From NCBI GenBank assembly GCA_018380115.1, contig JAGZUF010000024.1:1-40079 (forward strand): a DNA stretch of 40,079 nucleotides, read 5' to 3'. Below the pieces are notes generated by a model. That model did not search any database. It was given only the letters and a program-made list of their open reading frames with translations, and was not told where the DNA came from. The number at the start of each line of letters is the position of its first letter. Position 1 is the first letter of the stretch. Made by a program: the position numbers and the translations under genes. The DNA comes from Oscillospiraceae bacterium. Its GTDB lineage: Bacteria; Bacillota; Clostridia; Oscillospirales; Ruminococcaceae. Shown here in pieces: positions 32,554 through 40,079 of this stretch.

Positions 32554-35175
32554 ATGAAACAACTGGAAAAAGTGTACGACCCAAGCCAGGTGGAGGACAG
32601 GCTGTACCGCGCCTGGCAGGAAAGCGGCGTGTTTCACACCCCGCGCGACGCACGCAAAAAGCCCTATACTATTGTGATGCCGCCGCCCAATATTACGGGC
32701 CAGCTGCACATGGGCCACGCCATGGACGAGACCTGGCAGGACATCCTCATCCGCTATAAGCGCATGCAGGGCTACGCCGCGCTTTGGGTGCCCGGTACAG
32801 ACCACGCCTCCATCGCCACCGAGGCGAAGATAGTGGCCAAAATGAAAGAAGAGGGCCTCACCAAGGCGGACCTTGGCCGCGAAAAGTTTTTGCAGCGCGC
32901 GTGGGATTGGAAAAAGCAGTACGGCGGGCGCATTGTAGAGCAGCTGAAAAAGCTGGGCTGCTCGTGCGATTGGCAGCGCGAGCGCTTCACCATGGACGAG
33001 GGCTGCTCGAAGGCCGTTTTGAAGGTGTTTAAAAAGCTGTATGACGAGGGCCTCATCTACCGGGGGGAGCGCATCATCAACTGGTGCCCGCACTGCAAGA
33101 CGTCCATTTCCGACGCCGAGGTGGAGTATGAAGAGCAGGACGGCTTTTTCTGGCATCTGAAATATCCGGTGAAGGGCACAGATGAATTCGTAGAGCTTGC
33201 CACCACCCGCCCCGAGACCATGCTGGGCGACACGGCCATTGCCGTGAACCCGGCGGACGGGCGCTATACGCACCTGCACGGCAAGACGGTTATTCTGCCG
33301 CTGGTGAATAAGGAAATCCCTGTGGTGACGGACGACTATGTGGATATGGAGTTCGGCACCGGCGTGGTGAAGATAACCCCCGCGCATGACCCGAACGACT
33401 TCGAGGTAGGCACGCGCCATGGCCTGCCCATTGTAAAGGTGCTGACGGATGACGCGCACATGAACGAGACGTGCGGCAAATATGCCGGCATGGACCGCTA
33501 TGAGGCCCGCAAGGCCATTGTGGCGGACCTGGAGGCCCAGGGCTTCCTTGCCTTCGTGGAGCCGCACAAGCACAATGTGGGCACCTGCTACCGCTGCGGC
33601 ACTACGGTGGAGCCCATGGTGTCCAAGCAGTGGTTCGTGAAAATGGCGCCCCTGGCAGGCCCGGCCATCGAGGCCGTGCGCAGCGGCAGCATCCGCTTTG
33701 TGCCCGAGCGCTTTGACAAAAACTATTTCTTCTGGATGGAAAACACGCGTGACTGGTGCATCTCCCGCCAGCTTTGGTGGGGCCACCGCATCCCGGCCTA
33801 CTACTGCGATGCCTGTGGGGAAGTAACCGTATCGGCTGAGCATATCGGCACCTGCCCTGTGTGCGGCGGCGCCGTGCATCAGGACGAGGATACGCTGGAC
33901 ACCTGGTTTTCTTCCGCGCTGTGGCCGTTCTCTACACTGGGCTGGCCCGATGAAACGGAAGACCTCGCCTATTTCTACCCCACCGATACACTCGTCACCG
34001 GCTATGACATCATCACCTTCTGGGTGAGCCGCATGATATTCTCAGGCCTCACCTACACTGGAAAGGCCCCGTTCAGCACCGTGCTCATCCACGGCCTTGT
34101 GCGCGACGCGCAGGGGCGCAAGATGTCCAAAAGCCTTGGCAACGGCATCGACCCGCTGGAGATTATCCGCGACTATGGCGCGGACGCGCTGCGCCTGACG
34201 CTGGTGGTAGGCTCCACACCCGGCAACGACATGCGCTTTTCGGACGAGAAGGTGAGGGCCAGCCGCAACTTTGCCAACAAGTTATGGAATGCCGCGCGCT
34301 TTGTGCTGATGAACCTGCCCGAAGGTTTCGAGCTGGGCCTGCCGGCCTCGCTCACCATGGCAGACAGGTGGGTGATGTCCCGCCTGAACACCCTGGTGGC
34401 GGATGTGACGGCCAATCTGGATAAATTCGAGCTGGGCCTTGCCGCGCAGAAGGTGCAGGACTTCATTTGGGATGTGTACTGCGACTGGTATATCGAGATA
34501 GCAAAGCTGCGCCTGAATTCACAGGATGAAGCCGAGGCCGACAGCGCCCGCCAGGTGCTTGTCAGCGTGCTGATGCAGGCGCTGCAGCTTCTACACCCGT
34601 TCATGCCCTTTATTACGGAAGAGATATATTCCGCCTTGCCGGGCGCCGAAGGCTCCATCATGGTGCAGAAATGGCCGCAGTACGAGCCAAACCTGCACTA
34701 TGCCGAAGAGGAACAGGCCTTCCAAAAGGTGATGGACCTTATCAAAGCTGTGCGCGCCGTGCGGAACGATATGGGCGTGCCGCCTTCCAAAAAGACGAGC
34801 ATGGTCATCGAAACGCAGAACGCAGCCCCCTTTGAGGAGGGTGCGGCCTACCTTGCCAAATTTGCCAGCGCCGAGGCGCTCAGCTTTACGGCGCAGTACA
34901 CAGGCCAGGCGCAGGGCACCGTGCAGGTGGTGACGAACGACGCACGCGCCTTCATCCCCATGATGGAGCTTATCGACAGGGAAAAAGAGCTGGCGCGCCT
35001 TGCGAAAGAAAAGGCAAACTGCGAAAAAGAACTGGCTGCGGCTGCGGCCAAGCTGGCGAACGAGGGCTTTACCTCCAAGGCGCCTGCCGCAGTGGTGCAG
35101 AAAATACGTGATACGCACGCAGCGGCCGCGGCAAAATTGCAGAAGATAGAGGGCTCTATTGCAGCCTTGAATTAA
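32554..35175 (+). CDS. valS: Valyl-tRNA synthetase
   Basis: 873 residues, full length for a class I valyl-tRNA synthetase. The HIGH motif appears as PPPNITGQLHMGHA (H52...H55). The large editing domain follows, with TTRPETMLGDTA. KMSKS is at 523-527 in GRKMSKSLGN. The C-terminal coiled coil (about 800-873) is rich in Lys/Glu/Ala. ATG 32554 has GAGAGGA upstream. The T-box leader upstream with a probable Val specifier fits control by uncharged tRNA-Val, but an acyltransferase gene is placed in between. Confidence 0.97.
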   Translation: MKQLEKVYDPSQVEDRLYRAWQESGVFHTPRDARKKPYTIVMPPPNITGQLHMGHAMDETWQDILIRYKRMQGYAALWVPGTDHASIATEAKIVAKMKEEGLTKADLGREKFLQRAWDWKKQYGGRIVEQLKKLGCSCDWQRERFTMDEGCSKAVLKVFKKLYDEGLIYRGERIINWCPHCKTSISDAEVEYEEQDGFFWHLKYPVKGTDEFVELATTRPETMLGDTAIAVNPADGRYTHLHGKTVILPLVNKEIPVVTDDYVDMEFGTGVVKITPAHDPNDFEVGTRHGLPIVKVLTDDAHMNETCGKYAGMDRYEARKAIVADLEAQGFLAFVEPHKHNVGTCYRCGTTVEPMVSKQWFVKMAPLAGPAIEAVRSGSIRFVPERFDKNYFFWMENTRDWCISRQLWWGHRIPAYYCDACGEVTVSAEHIGTCPVCGGAVHQDEDTLDTWFSSALWPFSTLGWPDETEDLAYFYPTDTLVTGYDIITFWVSRMIFSGLTYTGKAPFSTVLIHGLVRDAQGRKMSKSLGNGIDPLEIIRDYGADALRLTLVVGSTPGNDMRFSDEKVRASRNFANKLWNAARFVLMNLPEGFELGLPASLTMADRWVMSRLNTLVADVTANLDKFELGLAAQKVQDFIWDVYCDWYIEIAKLRLNSQDEAEADSARQVLVSVLMQALQLLHPFMPFITEEIYSALPGAEGSIMVQKWPQYEPNLHYAEEEQAFQKVMDLIKAVRAVRNDMGVPPSKKTSMVIETQNAAPFEEGAAYLAKFASAEALSFTAQYTGQAQGTVQVVTNDARAFIPMMELIDREKELARLAKEKANCEKELAAAAAKLANEGFTSKAPAAVVQKIRDTHAAAAAKLQKIEGSIAALN

Positions 35176-35198
35176 GCGGAAGAAGGAGGGCCTGCCTT

Positions 35199-35711
35199 GT
35201 GAAAAACATTGTTCTGCGCCCGCTGCGGGCAGAGGATGCCGAGCGGATGCTGGCCTTTGCGAGAGCTGCAGGGCAGGAGACAAAAAACCTCACCTTTGGC
35301 CCGGAGGGCCTGCCGCTGGGTACAGAGGCCGAGCGCGCATACCTTGCAGCACATGGGCAAGGGGCAGACTCCTGCGAGCTGGGCGCCTTCGACGGCGAAA
35401 CGCTGGCGGCCACAGGCAGCGTTTCGCGCGTGGCGTGCCGCCCGCGCATGGCCCACCGCTTCAGTGTGGCCGTTAGTGTGCGCAAAAGCTACTGGGGGCG
35501 GGGCATCGCTACCGCAATGATGGAGCGGCTTATTGCGGAGGCAAAGGCGAGAGGCGCCGAGGTGCTGGAACTGGCAGTACTCTGCACCAATGCGGCTGCC
35601 ATCCATGTGTACGAAAAGATGGGCTTTTGTATCGCAGGCACATACCGCAAATTTTTCCGCTATGGCCCGGGCGACTATGCAGACGCCTATTGGATGAACC
35701 TGTATCTTTGA
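35199..35711 (+). CDS. GNAT family N-acetyltransferase
   Basis: 170 residues. The N-terminus IVLRPLRAEDAERMLAF is typical of GNAT enzymes. The acetyl-CoA pyrophosphate loop is VRKSYWGRGIATAMMERLI (about 94-112), followed by ELAVLCTNAAAIHVYEKMGF with the usual N...A...YEK.GF pattern. The start is GTG 35199 with AAGGAGGG (35183-35190). The substrate is not predictable; the RimJ/RimL-like and general L-amino-acid/antibiotic types are possible. It follows valS after 23 nt and may be cotranscribed. Confidence 0.85.
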   Translation: MKNIVLRPLRAEDAERMLAFARAAGQETKNLTFGPEGLPLGTEAERAYLAAHGQGADSCELGAFDGETLAATGSVSRVACRPRMAHRFSVAVSVRKSYWGRGIATAMMERLIAEAKARGAEVLELAVLCTNAAAIHVYEKMGFCIAGTYRKFFRYGPGDYADAYWMNLYL

Positions 35712-35791
35712 ACATGGGCCCGTGCAGGCGTTTGCCCTGTACGGGCCTGCGGCATACCGGACGGAATGCCGTACGGAAAGGGGGGCGCCTT

Positions 35792-36808
35792 GTGCGCAGC
35801 AACACATTTTCCACATGGGCCCTGTCGGTGATGGGCCTTGCCGTGTTCTGGCTTCTTGCCGGCAGCCTTACGGCTGAAACAGTGCGGCTGTACCCGTTTG
35901 TATTGCTGTTTTTTTATCAGCTGTATTATTTCTCCGCAGGCTTGTTTGCGCCGCATGGCGATATGGAAGCAGGCGCATGGGCACTGCGGCGCGGCAAGGT
36001 GCTGCTTGGCCTGTATGCGTTGTGCGGGCTTGCCGGCCTGGCGCTGTATCTTTTGTGCGGTGCGCCCGGTACGGAAGGGCCTGCCGCACTGGCCGTGCAG
36101 TTTGTTTTTGGGCTTGGCACCGCGCCTTTCGGCAGCGGGCTTTTGTGGCTGCTGCCCAGTACATTTTTGACGGAATTTTTATTTGTTCTGCTGCGCCGCA
36201 TATTTCCGGGCAGGTGGTTTCTGCTGTTTGCCTGCGGCCTTGTCAGCCTTGGCGCCAGCATGGTGTACGGCCTGCCGGGCCAGGTGGCATACGGGGCTGA
36301 CGGCGCGCTGCGCTATCTTGTCTATTATGCACTGGGTGCCGTGGTGGCGGCGTTTGTGCAAAAACAAAAGCAGGGCAAAACCTCTCTCCCACGCAGCCTG
36401 CGCTTGTGCGCACTGGGGGTGGGCTGCCTTTCACTGGCGCTGGTGGCATTCTGCTTCTGGTTCGGTACCGGGTGGGCCACAAGCCGCCTGGGCGGGCGGT
36501 TTCTGCTTGTGCAGGCAGCCACCTTTGTGTTTGCACTGGCGGGCATTACCAGTATGGCGCTGGCGGCATTTGTGCTGGCACGCCTGCGCCTGTGCGCGGC
36601 CGTGGGGCGTGCCGCGGCAGCCGTGCTTGGCCTTGGCGGCGTGCTGGCGCTGTGTGTGGATACAGCCGCCAAGGCTTTGGGCGTGCCACGCAATCTGGAA
36701 AACCAGCTTGTGACGCTGGCGCTTTCTGCGGGCATCTGCGCGCTGTGCGCCGTGCTGTGGCATTTGTGCCGCAAAAAGCTGCCTGTGATATTCGAGGCTG
36801 GTGAATGA
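35792..36808 (+). CDS. Polytopic membrane protein, acyltransferase-3-like, function uncertain
   Basis: 338 residues from GTG 35792 (AAAGGGGGG at about 35778-35785). It has roughly ten hydrophobic helices separated by short Lys/Arg loops. The overall layout and the segment ALRYLVYYALGAVVAAFVQK resemble the AT3-like protein encoded upstream of valS (GRYLVYYALGDVF), so it may be a diverged paralog. The histidine expected in the first helix of AT3 enzymes is absent (the helix reads STWALSVMGLAVFWLLAG), so it may not be catalytic. Its stop overlaps the folC start. Confidence 0.65.
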   Translation: MRSNTFSTWALSVMGLAVFWLLAGSLTAETVRLYPFVLLFFYQLYYFSAGLFAPHGDMEAGAWALRRGKVLLGLYALCGLAGLALYLLCGAPGTEGPAALAVQFVFGLGTAPFGSGLLWLLPSTFLTEFLFVLLRRIFPGRWFLLFACGLVSLGASMVYGLPGQVAYGADGALRYLVYYALGAVVAAFVQKQKQGKTSLPRSLRLCALGVGCLSLALVAFCFWFGTGWATSRLGGRFLLVQAATFVFALAGITSMALAAFVLARLRLCAAVGRAAAAVLGLGGVLALCVDTAAKALGVPRNLENQLVTLALSAGICALCAVLWHLCRKKLPVIFEAGE

Positions 36809-38079
36809 GTATGCATTATGAAGAGGCATTGGCCTGGGTGCACGGCCTTCCGCGCCTGTGCAGCGCGCCCGGCCCGCAGAACGAGCATGCCCTGCTGGAG
36901 GCGCTGGGCCGCCCGCAGGACGCGCTGAAGTTTGTGCATGTGGCGGGCACCAACGGCAAGGGCAGCGCCGTGCTGATGCTGGCCAGTGTGCTGAAGGCCG
37001 CCGGCTTGCGCGTGGGTGCCACTGTGAGCCCATTTGTGCTGGATTTCCGCGAGCGGTTTCAGCTGAACGGCGAAATGATAGGCAAGGAAGCCTGCGCCGG
37101 CATCCTCACACAGGTGCGTGCCGCCATGGAGCGCATGCCGCCCGCACAGCGCGGGCAGATAGCGGAATTCGATGCTGTCACGGCCGCGGCCCTTCTCTGG
37201 TTTGCACAGCAGGGCTGTGACATCGTGTGTATGGAGACGGGCCTGGGCGGCAGGCTGGATGCCACCAATGCGGTGGATAACACGCTGGTGGCCTGTATCA
37301 TGGCCATCGGCAAGGACCATACCGAGCTTTTGGGAGATACCTGTGCCCGCATCGCTGAAGAAAAGTGCGGCATCTTCAAGCCCGGCTGCTCTGTTGTGGC
37401 ATACCCGGCCCAGCCGGAAGATGCCATGCGCCAGATAGAGGCCTGCGCGGCAGCCGCACACTGCCCGCTGTGTGTGCCCGAGCTGGAGGACTTTCATTTC
37501 CGCCGCGGCGGCCCTTTCGAAAACCGCGTGAGCTACGGCGGGTACGATTTGAATGTCCCATTTGCAGGCAGGCATCAGGCCTATAATGCCGCAGTGGTGG
37601 TGCATGCGGCGCTGGCCCTGTGTGAGTATGGGTTCAGCATTTCGGACGAGGCCATCATGCAGGGCATTGCCGCCGCGCGCAACCCCGCGCGCATCGAGGT
37701 GTTGCAGCGGCGGCCGCTTGTCATTTTGGACGGCATGCACAACCCGGACGGCGCGCGCGCCCTGGCGGCCGTTCTGCGGGCAGAGCATGTGCAGGGCCTG
37801 ACGGCGGTGATGGGCGTTCTGCGCGGAAAGAATGAGACAGAGATGCTGCGCGCCCTTTCGCCGTACCTTGCGCGCATTTATGCCGTGCAGCCGCCGTCGC
37901 CGCGCGCCCTTGGCGCGGAAGAACTGGCCGCGGCGGCAGGGCGCGTGTGCAAAGATGTCTCTGTCTGGCACGACGTGCGGCAGGCCGTGCAGCACGCGCT
38001 GCAAAATAGCTGCGGCGGCGTGCTCATCTGCGGCAGCCTGTATCTGGCGGCCCAGGTGCGCCCGATGCTCCTTTCCTGA
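36805..38079 (+). CDS. folC: Folylpolyglutamate synthase/dihydrofolate synthase
   Basis: 424 residues, the family length. It adds glutamate residues to folates (and may make dihydrofolate from dihydropteroate). Visible: the P-loop VAGTNGKGSA (46-55), the omega-loop-like SPFVLDFRERFQLNGEMI, the metal/ATP region ETGLGGRLDATNAV, and the Mur-ligase-like C-terminal part with ILDGMHNPDGARAL. ATG 36805 overlaps the preceding stop. Polyglutamylated folates feed formyl-THF for the fmt enzyme in the earlier operon. A strong terminator follows. Confidence 0.95.
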   Translation: MSMHYEEALAWVHGLPRLCSAPGPQNEHALLEALGRPQDALKFVHVAGTNGKGSAVLMLASVLKAAGLRVGATVSPFVLDFRERFQLNGEMIGKEACAGILTQVRAAMERMPPAQRGQIAEFDAVTAAALLWFAQQGCDIVCMETGLGGRLDATNAVDNTLVACIMAIGKDHTELLGDTCARIAEEKCGIFKPGCSVVAYPAQPEDAMRQIEACAAAAHCPLCVPELEDFHFRRGGPFENRVSYGGYDLNVPFAGRHQAYNAAVVVHAALALCEYGFSISDEAIMQGIAAARNPARIEVLQRRPLVILDGMHNPDGARALAAVLRAEHVQGLTAVMGVLRGKNETEMLRALSPYLARIYAVQPPSPRALGAEELAAAAGRVCKDVSVWHDVRQAVQHALQNSCGGVLICGSLYLAAQVRPMLLS

Positions 38080-38108
38080 CGCCTGCGGCGAACTCTGACA
38101 AAAAATAC

Positions 38109-38156
38109 GAAGCATACAGCTTATGATGGTTTCATAAGCTGTATGCTTCTTTTTTT
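38109..38156 (+). terminator. Strong terminator after folC
   Basis: An 18-bp perfect stem, GAAGCATACAGCTTATGA (38109-38126) with TCATAAGCTGTATGCTTC (38132-38149), followed by TTTTTTT. Confidence 0.92.
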
Positions 38157-38257
38157 GCCGCTTTTGGCAGAATGGCGCTTCTGTGAGGCAAAAGGCCGGG
38201 CATGGGCGGCTGGGCAGTGAAACGGCATATGTAATTTAAGCCAAGGAGATCATAACT

Positions 38258-38566
38258 ATGACACAAGTGCAGCTGCAACAGAATGGAAAAACACTAACCG
38301 CAAAGCTGTCCGGTGAAATTGACCACCACTGGGCGGGCATTCTGCGCGAAAAGATAGACGAGCATATCCAGGCCACGAGGCCCGCGGTGACACTGCTCGA
38401 TTTTTCTGCCGTCACATTTATGGATTCTTCCGGCGTCGGGCTCATTCTCGGGCGTTACAAGCTGGCCAGAGAACTGGGCGGCACCGTGGTGGTGCAGAAT
38501 GTGCCGAAAGATATCCGCCGCATGCTTGCTTTGGCGGGCATCGATTCAAAAGAGGAGGAAGCATGA
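38258..38566 (+). CDS. spoIIAA: Anti-sigma F factor antagonist SpoIIAA
   Basis: 102 residues, a STAS-domain protein. The phosphorylation site is S57 in FMDSSGVGLILGRYK, matching Ser58 of Bacillus subtilis SpoIIAA. GEIDHHWAGILREKID is also close to that protein. Unphosphorylated SpoIIAA frees sigma F from SpoIIAB in the forespore. ATG 38258 has AAGGAGA (38243-38249). It overlaps spoIIAB in ATGA. I found no clear sigma-H promoter in the 180 bp between the folC stop and this gene. Confidence 0.95.
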   Translation: MTQVQLQQNGKTLTAKLSGEIDHHWAGILREKIDEHIQATRPAVTLLDFSAVTFMDSSGVGLILGRYKLARELGGTVVVQNVPKDIRRMLALAGIDSKEEEA

Positions 38567-38994
38567 TGAAAGCGTTGAACACCATGAAGGTGGCTTTCCC
38601 CAGCCGCAGTGCCAACGAGGGGTTTGCGCGAAGCGTAGTGGCGGCCTTTGCCGCCCAGGCGGACCCCACTATGGACGAACTGGCAGACATCAGGACGGCT
38701 GTCAGCGAGGCCGTAACAAACTGTATCGTCCACGCCTATCCGGATTGCATTGGGCCTGTCACTATCACCGCTTCCCTGCGGGAGGACGGCGTGCTGCGCA
38801 TTGTCGTCACGGATAAGGGGTGCGGCATAGAGGATGTGCCCCAGGCTATGCAGCCCATGTTTACCACAGGCGGGCCCGAACGCGCGGGCCTTGGCTTTGC
38901 CGTGATGGAAAGCTTTATGGACCGTGTGAAAGTGCGCTCTGCGCCCGGGAGGGGTACGCGGGTTACGCTGGAAAAGAAGCTGGGCCGGCGCTGA
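38563..38994 (+). CDS. spoIIAB: Anti-sigma F factor SpoIIAB (serine kinase)
   Basis: 143 residues, a GHKL-type serine kinase that binds sigma F and phosphorylates SpoIIAA. The N box is SEAVTNCIVHAYP (N53), the G1 box TDKGCGIED (D84) and the G2 box RAGLGFAVM. ATG 38563 overlaps the spoIIAA stop; AGAGGAGG (38551-38558) lies inside spoIIAA. sigF follows after 32 nt. Confidence 0.95.
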   Translation: MMKALNTMKVAFPSRSANEGFARSVVAAFAAQADPTMDELADIRTAVSEAVTNCIVHAYPDCIGPVTITASLREDGVLRIVVTDKGCGIEDVPQAMQPMFTTGGPERAGLGFAVMESFMDRVKVRSAPGRGTRVTLEKKLGRR

Positions 38995-39026
38995 GTACAT
39001 AACCAATATGGAAAGGGAGGGGCCCC

Positions 39027-39698
39027 ATGACGGCCACGGCGCAGCAGCGCGCAGAATTCATTGAAAAAAACCTGGGGCTCGTGCACGCATGTGCGGGCCG
39101 GTTCCGCGGCAGAGGCATTGAATACGAGGATTTATACGGCGCGGGCTGCGTGGGCCTGGTGAAGGCCTGCGACGGCTTCGACGAAAGCCGGGGCCTGTGC
39201 TTTTCCACCTATGCGGTGCCGGTGATATTGGGCGAAATAAAAAAGCTGTTCCGCGACGGCGGCAGCGTGAAGGTCAGCCGCGGGCTAAAAGAGCTTGGCA
39301 TGAAGGTGGCGGCCGTGCGGGAAAAGCTGCTCAAGCAGACCGGGCAGGAGCCGACCGTCATGCAGATAGCAGCCCGGCTGGAGGTGACGCCGGAGCAGGT
39401 GGCGGATGCCATGACGGCAAGCCTGCCGGCGCTCAGCCTCACGCCGGTGAACAGCGAAGACGGCAACCGGGAATTCGACATTCCGCAGGAGAGCTGTGAG
39501 GAGGCACTGGCAGACCGTCTGAGCCTGAAGAGTACGCTGCACACGCTTGCCCCGGAGGACAGGCGCCTCATCTACCTGCGCTTTTTCAAAAATAAAACGC
39601 AAAGCGAAACAGCGCGCATCCTCGGCACCACGCAGGTGCAGATTTCGCGCCGCGAGCGCAAGATTATCCAGGCCATGCGCAGGCAGATGCTTCAATAG
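39027..39698 (+). CDS. sigF: RNA polymerase sporulation sigma factor sigma-F
   Basis: 223 residues. Region 2 is DLYGAGCVGLVKACDGFDESRG...STYAVPVILGEIKKLFRD, region 3 VSRGLKELGMKVAAVREKL...PTVMQIAARLEVTPEQV, and region 4 LAPEDRRLIYLRFFKNKTQSETARILGTTQVQISRRERK. Identity as sigma F rather than G rests mainly on its place after spoIIAA-spoIIAB. It directs early forespore transcription. ATG 39027 has AAAGGGAGG (39011-39019). A terminator follows directly; no spoVA genes follow, unlike in Bacillus. Confidence 0.95.
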   Translation: MTATAQQRAEFIEKNLGLVHACAGRFRGRGIEYEDLYGAGCVGLVKACDGFDESRGLCFSTYAVPVILGEIKKLFRDGGSVKVSRGLKELGMKVAAVREKLLKQTGQEPTVMQIAARLEVTPEQVADAMTASLPALSLTPVNSEDGNREFDIPQESCEEALADRLSLKSTLHTLAPEDRRLIYLRFFKNKTQSETARILGTTQVQISRRERKIIQAMRRQMLQ

Positions 39699-39738
39699 AA
39701 CAAAGGCACCGTAAAAGTTAACAGAATAAGGTGTTACG

Positions 39739-39771
39739 GCACACGGCATATTTTATATGCCGTGTGCTTTT
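39739..39771 (+). terminator. Terminator after sigF
   Basis: A perfect 13-bp stem, GCACACGGCATAT (39739-39751) with ATATGCCGTGTGC (39755-39767), a 3-nt loop, then TTTT. Confidence 0.88.
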
Positions 39772-39833
39772 ATCCAAGGGCGGCACAGGCAAGTGCAAGA
39801 GCTGGTCGCTAGGCAGAAAAACCAGGCTTCCGC

Positions 39834-39856
39834 ACCGGCGTATTTCGCCGGTTTTA
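39834..39856 (+). terminator. Second small terminator-like hairpin
   Basis: ACCGGCG (39834-39840) pairs with CGCCGGT (39846-39852), followed by TTTAT. It may shield the downstream promoters from read-through. Confidence 0.5.
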
Positions 39857-39857
39857 T

Positions 39858-39926
39858 AGTTTCAGTAAATTATTCTCAAAAAAAGATAAAATTCATCTTG
39901 ACATTGAAAACAGGACGTGATATTAT
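39858..39926 (+). promoter_or_regulatory. Tandem strong promoter P1 (probable rRNA operon) with AT-rich UP region
   Basis: A perfect TTGACA (39898-39903), a 17-nt spacer and TATTAT (39921-39926). The preceding 40 nt (39858-39897) are almost all A/T, typical of an UP element. The start region reads GAAAGCTGTCCG. Confidence 0.82.
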
Positions 39927-40001
39927 ATGAAAGCTGTCCGACAGGGCAGCGCGCGAACCTTCAAAACTGCAAAACAGCTTAAAAAATCCCGAAAAAAGTT
40001 C

Positions 40002-40030
40002 TTGACAAAGTGGAACGGATGGGATATAAT
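40002..40030 (+). promoter_or_regulatory. Tandem strong promoter P2 (probable rRNA operon)
   Basis: A perfect TTGACA (40002-40007), a 17-nt spacer and a perfect TATAAT (40025-40030), 104 nt after P1. The start region repeats AAAGCTGTCCG. The window ends in GGACCTTGAAAATTA, like leaders ahead of Firmicutes 16S rRNA genes; the rRNA itself would lie beyond the window. Confidence 0.82.
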
Positions 40031-40079
40031 ATAAAAGCTGTCCGCGGGAGCGGGTGAGTGAAAAGGACCTTGAAAATTA

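Noticed and set aside
35717..35747. Hairpin GGCCCGTGCAGG/CCTGTACGGGCC after the GNAT gene as a terminator
   Set aside because: The stem is good but no T-run follows; it may be a partial attenuator or an RNA-stabilising hairpin, so it is not called.
38080..38257. Sigma-H promoter for spoIIAA
   Set aside because: Expected from Bacillus biology, but I could not find an AGGAWWT plus GAAT pair at a fitting distance.
39772..39900. tRNA or small RNA gene between sigF and the tandem promoters
   Set aside because: No cloverleaf-like arms or TTCRA loop; only a small terminator-like hairpin at 39834.

Overview
The window looks like a chromosomal segment of a GC-rich, endospore-forming member of the Clostridia; an Oscillospiraceae/Ruminococcaceae-type gut bacterium is my inference. 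It carries spore genes (spoVM, a SipL-type LysM protein, spoIVA, spoIIAA-spoIIAB-sigF), a Firmicutes housekeeping gene order and a T-box leader. Typical sigma-A promoters (TTGCAN or TTGACA, 17 nt, TATAAT-like) and purine-rich ribosome binding sites recur throughout. GTG and TTG starts are common.

Layout. 1-100: right end of an IS200-like element, abutting a membrane-anchored XRE regulator (99-668, -). 1134-1862: YwaF/TMEM164-like membrane protein, convergent with a DUF885 lipoprotein (1927-3741, -). 4014-17674: one long operon, yicC-remA-gmk-priA-def-fmt-rsmB-rlmN-prpC-prkC-(kinase-less PASTA protein)-rsgA-thiN. It matches the Bacillus order but lacks rpoZ, coaBC and rpe. 17860-21130: a spore-envelope block, with a 23-codon spoVM, then sipL and spoIVA. 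21308-23159: an AT-richer islet with a frameshifted IS200 transposase, a flavodoxin-like gene with an early stop, and a small membrane protein. 23704-31188: surface glycan genes, namely a CapD/FlaA1-type nucleotide-sugar dehydratase, an initiating phosphoglycosyl transferase, a phosphofructokinase, then MBOAT, AlgJ/AlgX-like and acyltransferase-3 proteins. 31185-35175: a T-box leader with a candidate Val specifier, an acyltransferase-3 protein, then valS. 35199-38079: GNAT, another AT3-like membrane protein, folC. 38258-39698: spoIIAA-spoIIAB-sigF. The window ends in two tandem strong promoters that look like the start of an rRNA operon.

How the parts fit. The central operon joins translation and nucleotide functions (gmk, def, fmt, rsmB, rlmN, rsgA) to a Ser/Thr kinase-phosphatase signalling pair. 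That pair is followed by a second PASTA receptor that has lost the kinase and has a charged, disordered cytoplasmic tail and a C-terminal HHH...CxxC motif. SpoVM, SpoIVA and SipL are the known partners that anchor and build the basal spore coat; here their genes lie side by side. The glycan block would make a lipid-linked sugar and O-acetylate a surface polymer. One acyltransferase gene sits between the valine T-box and valS, so its expression may follow tRNA-Val charging. These are the most interesting observations; the rest is largely conserved housekeeping.
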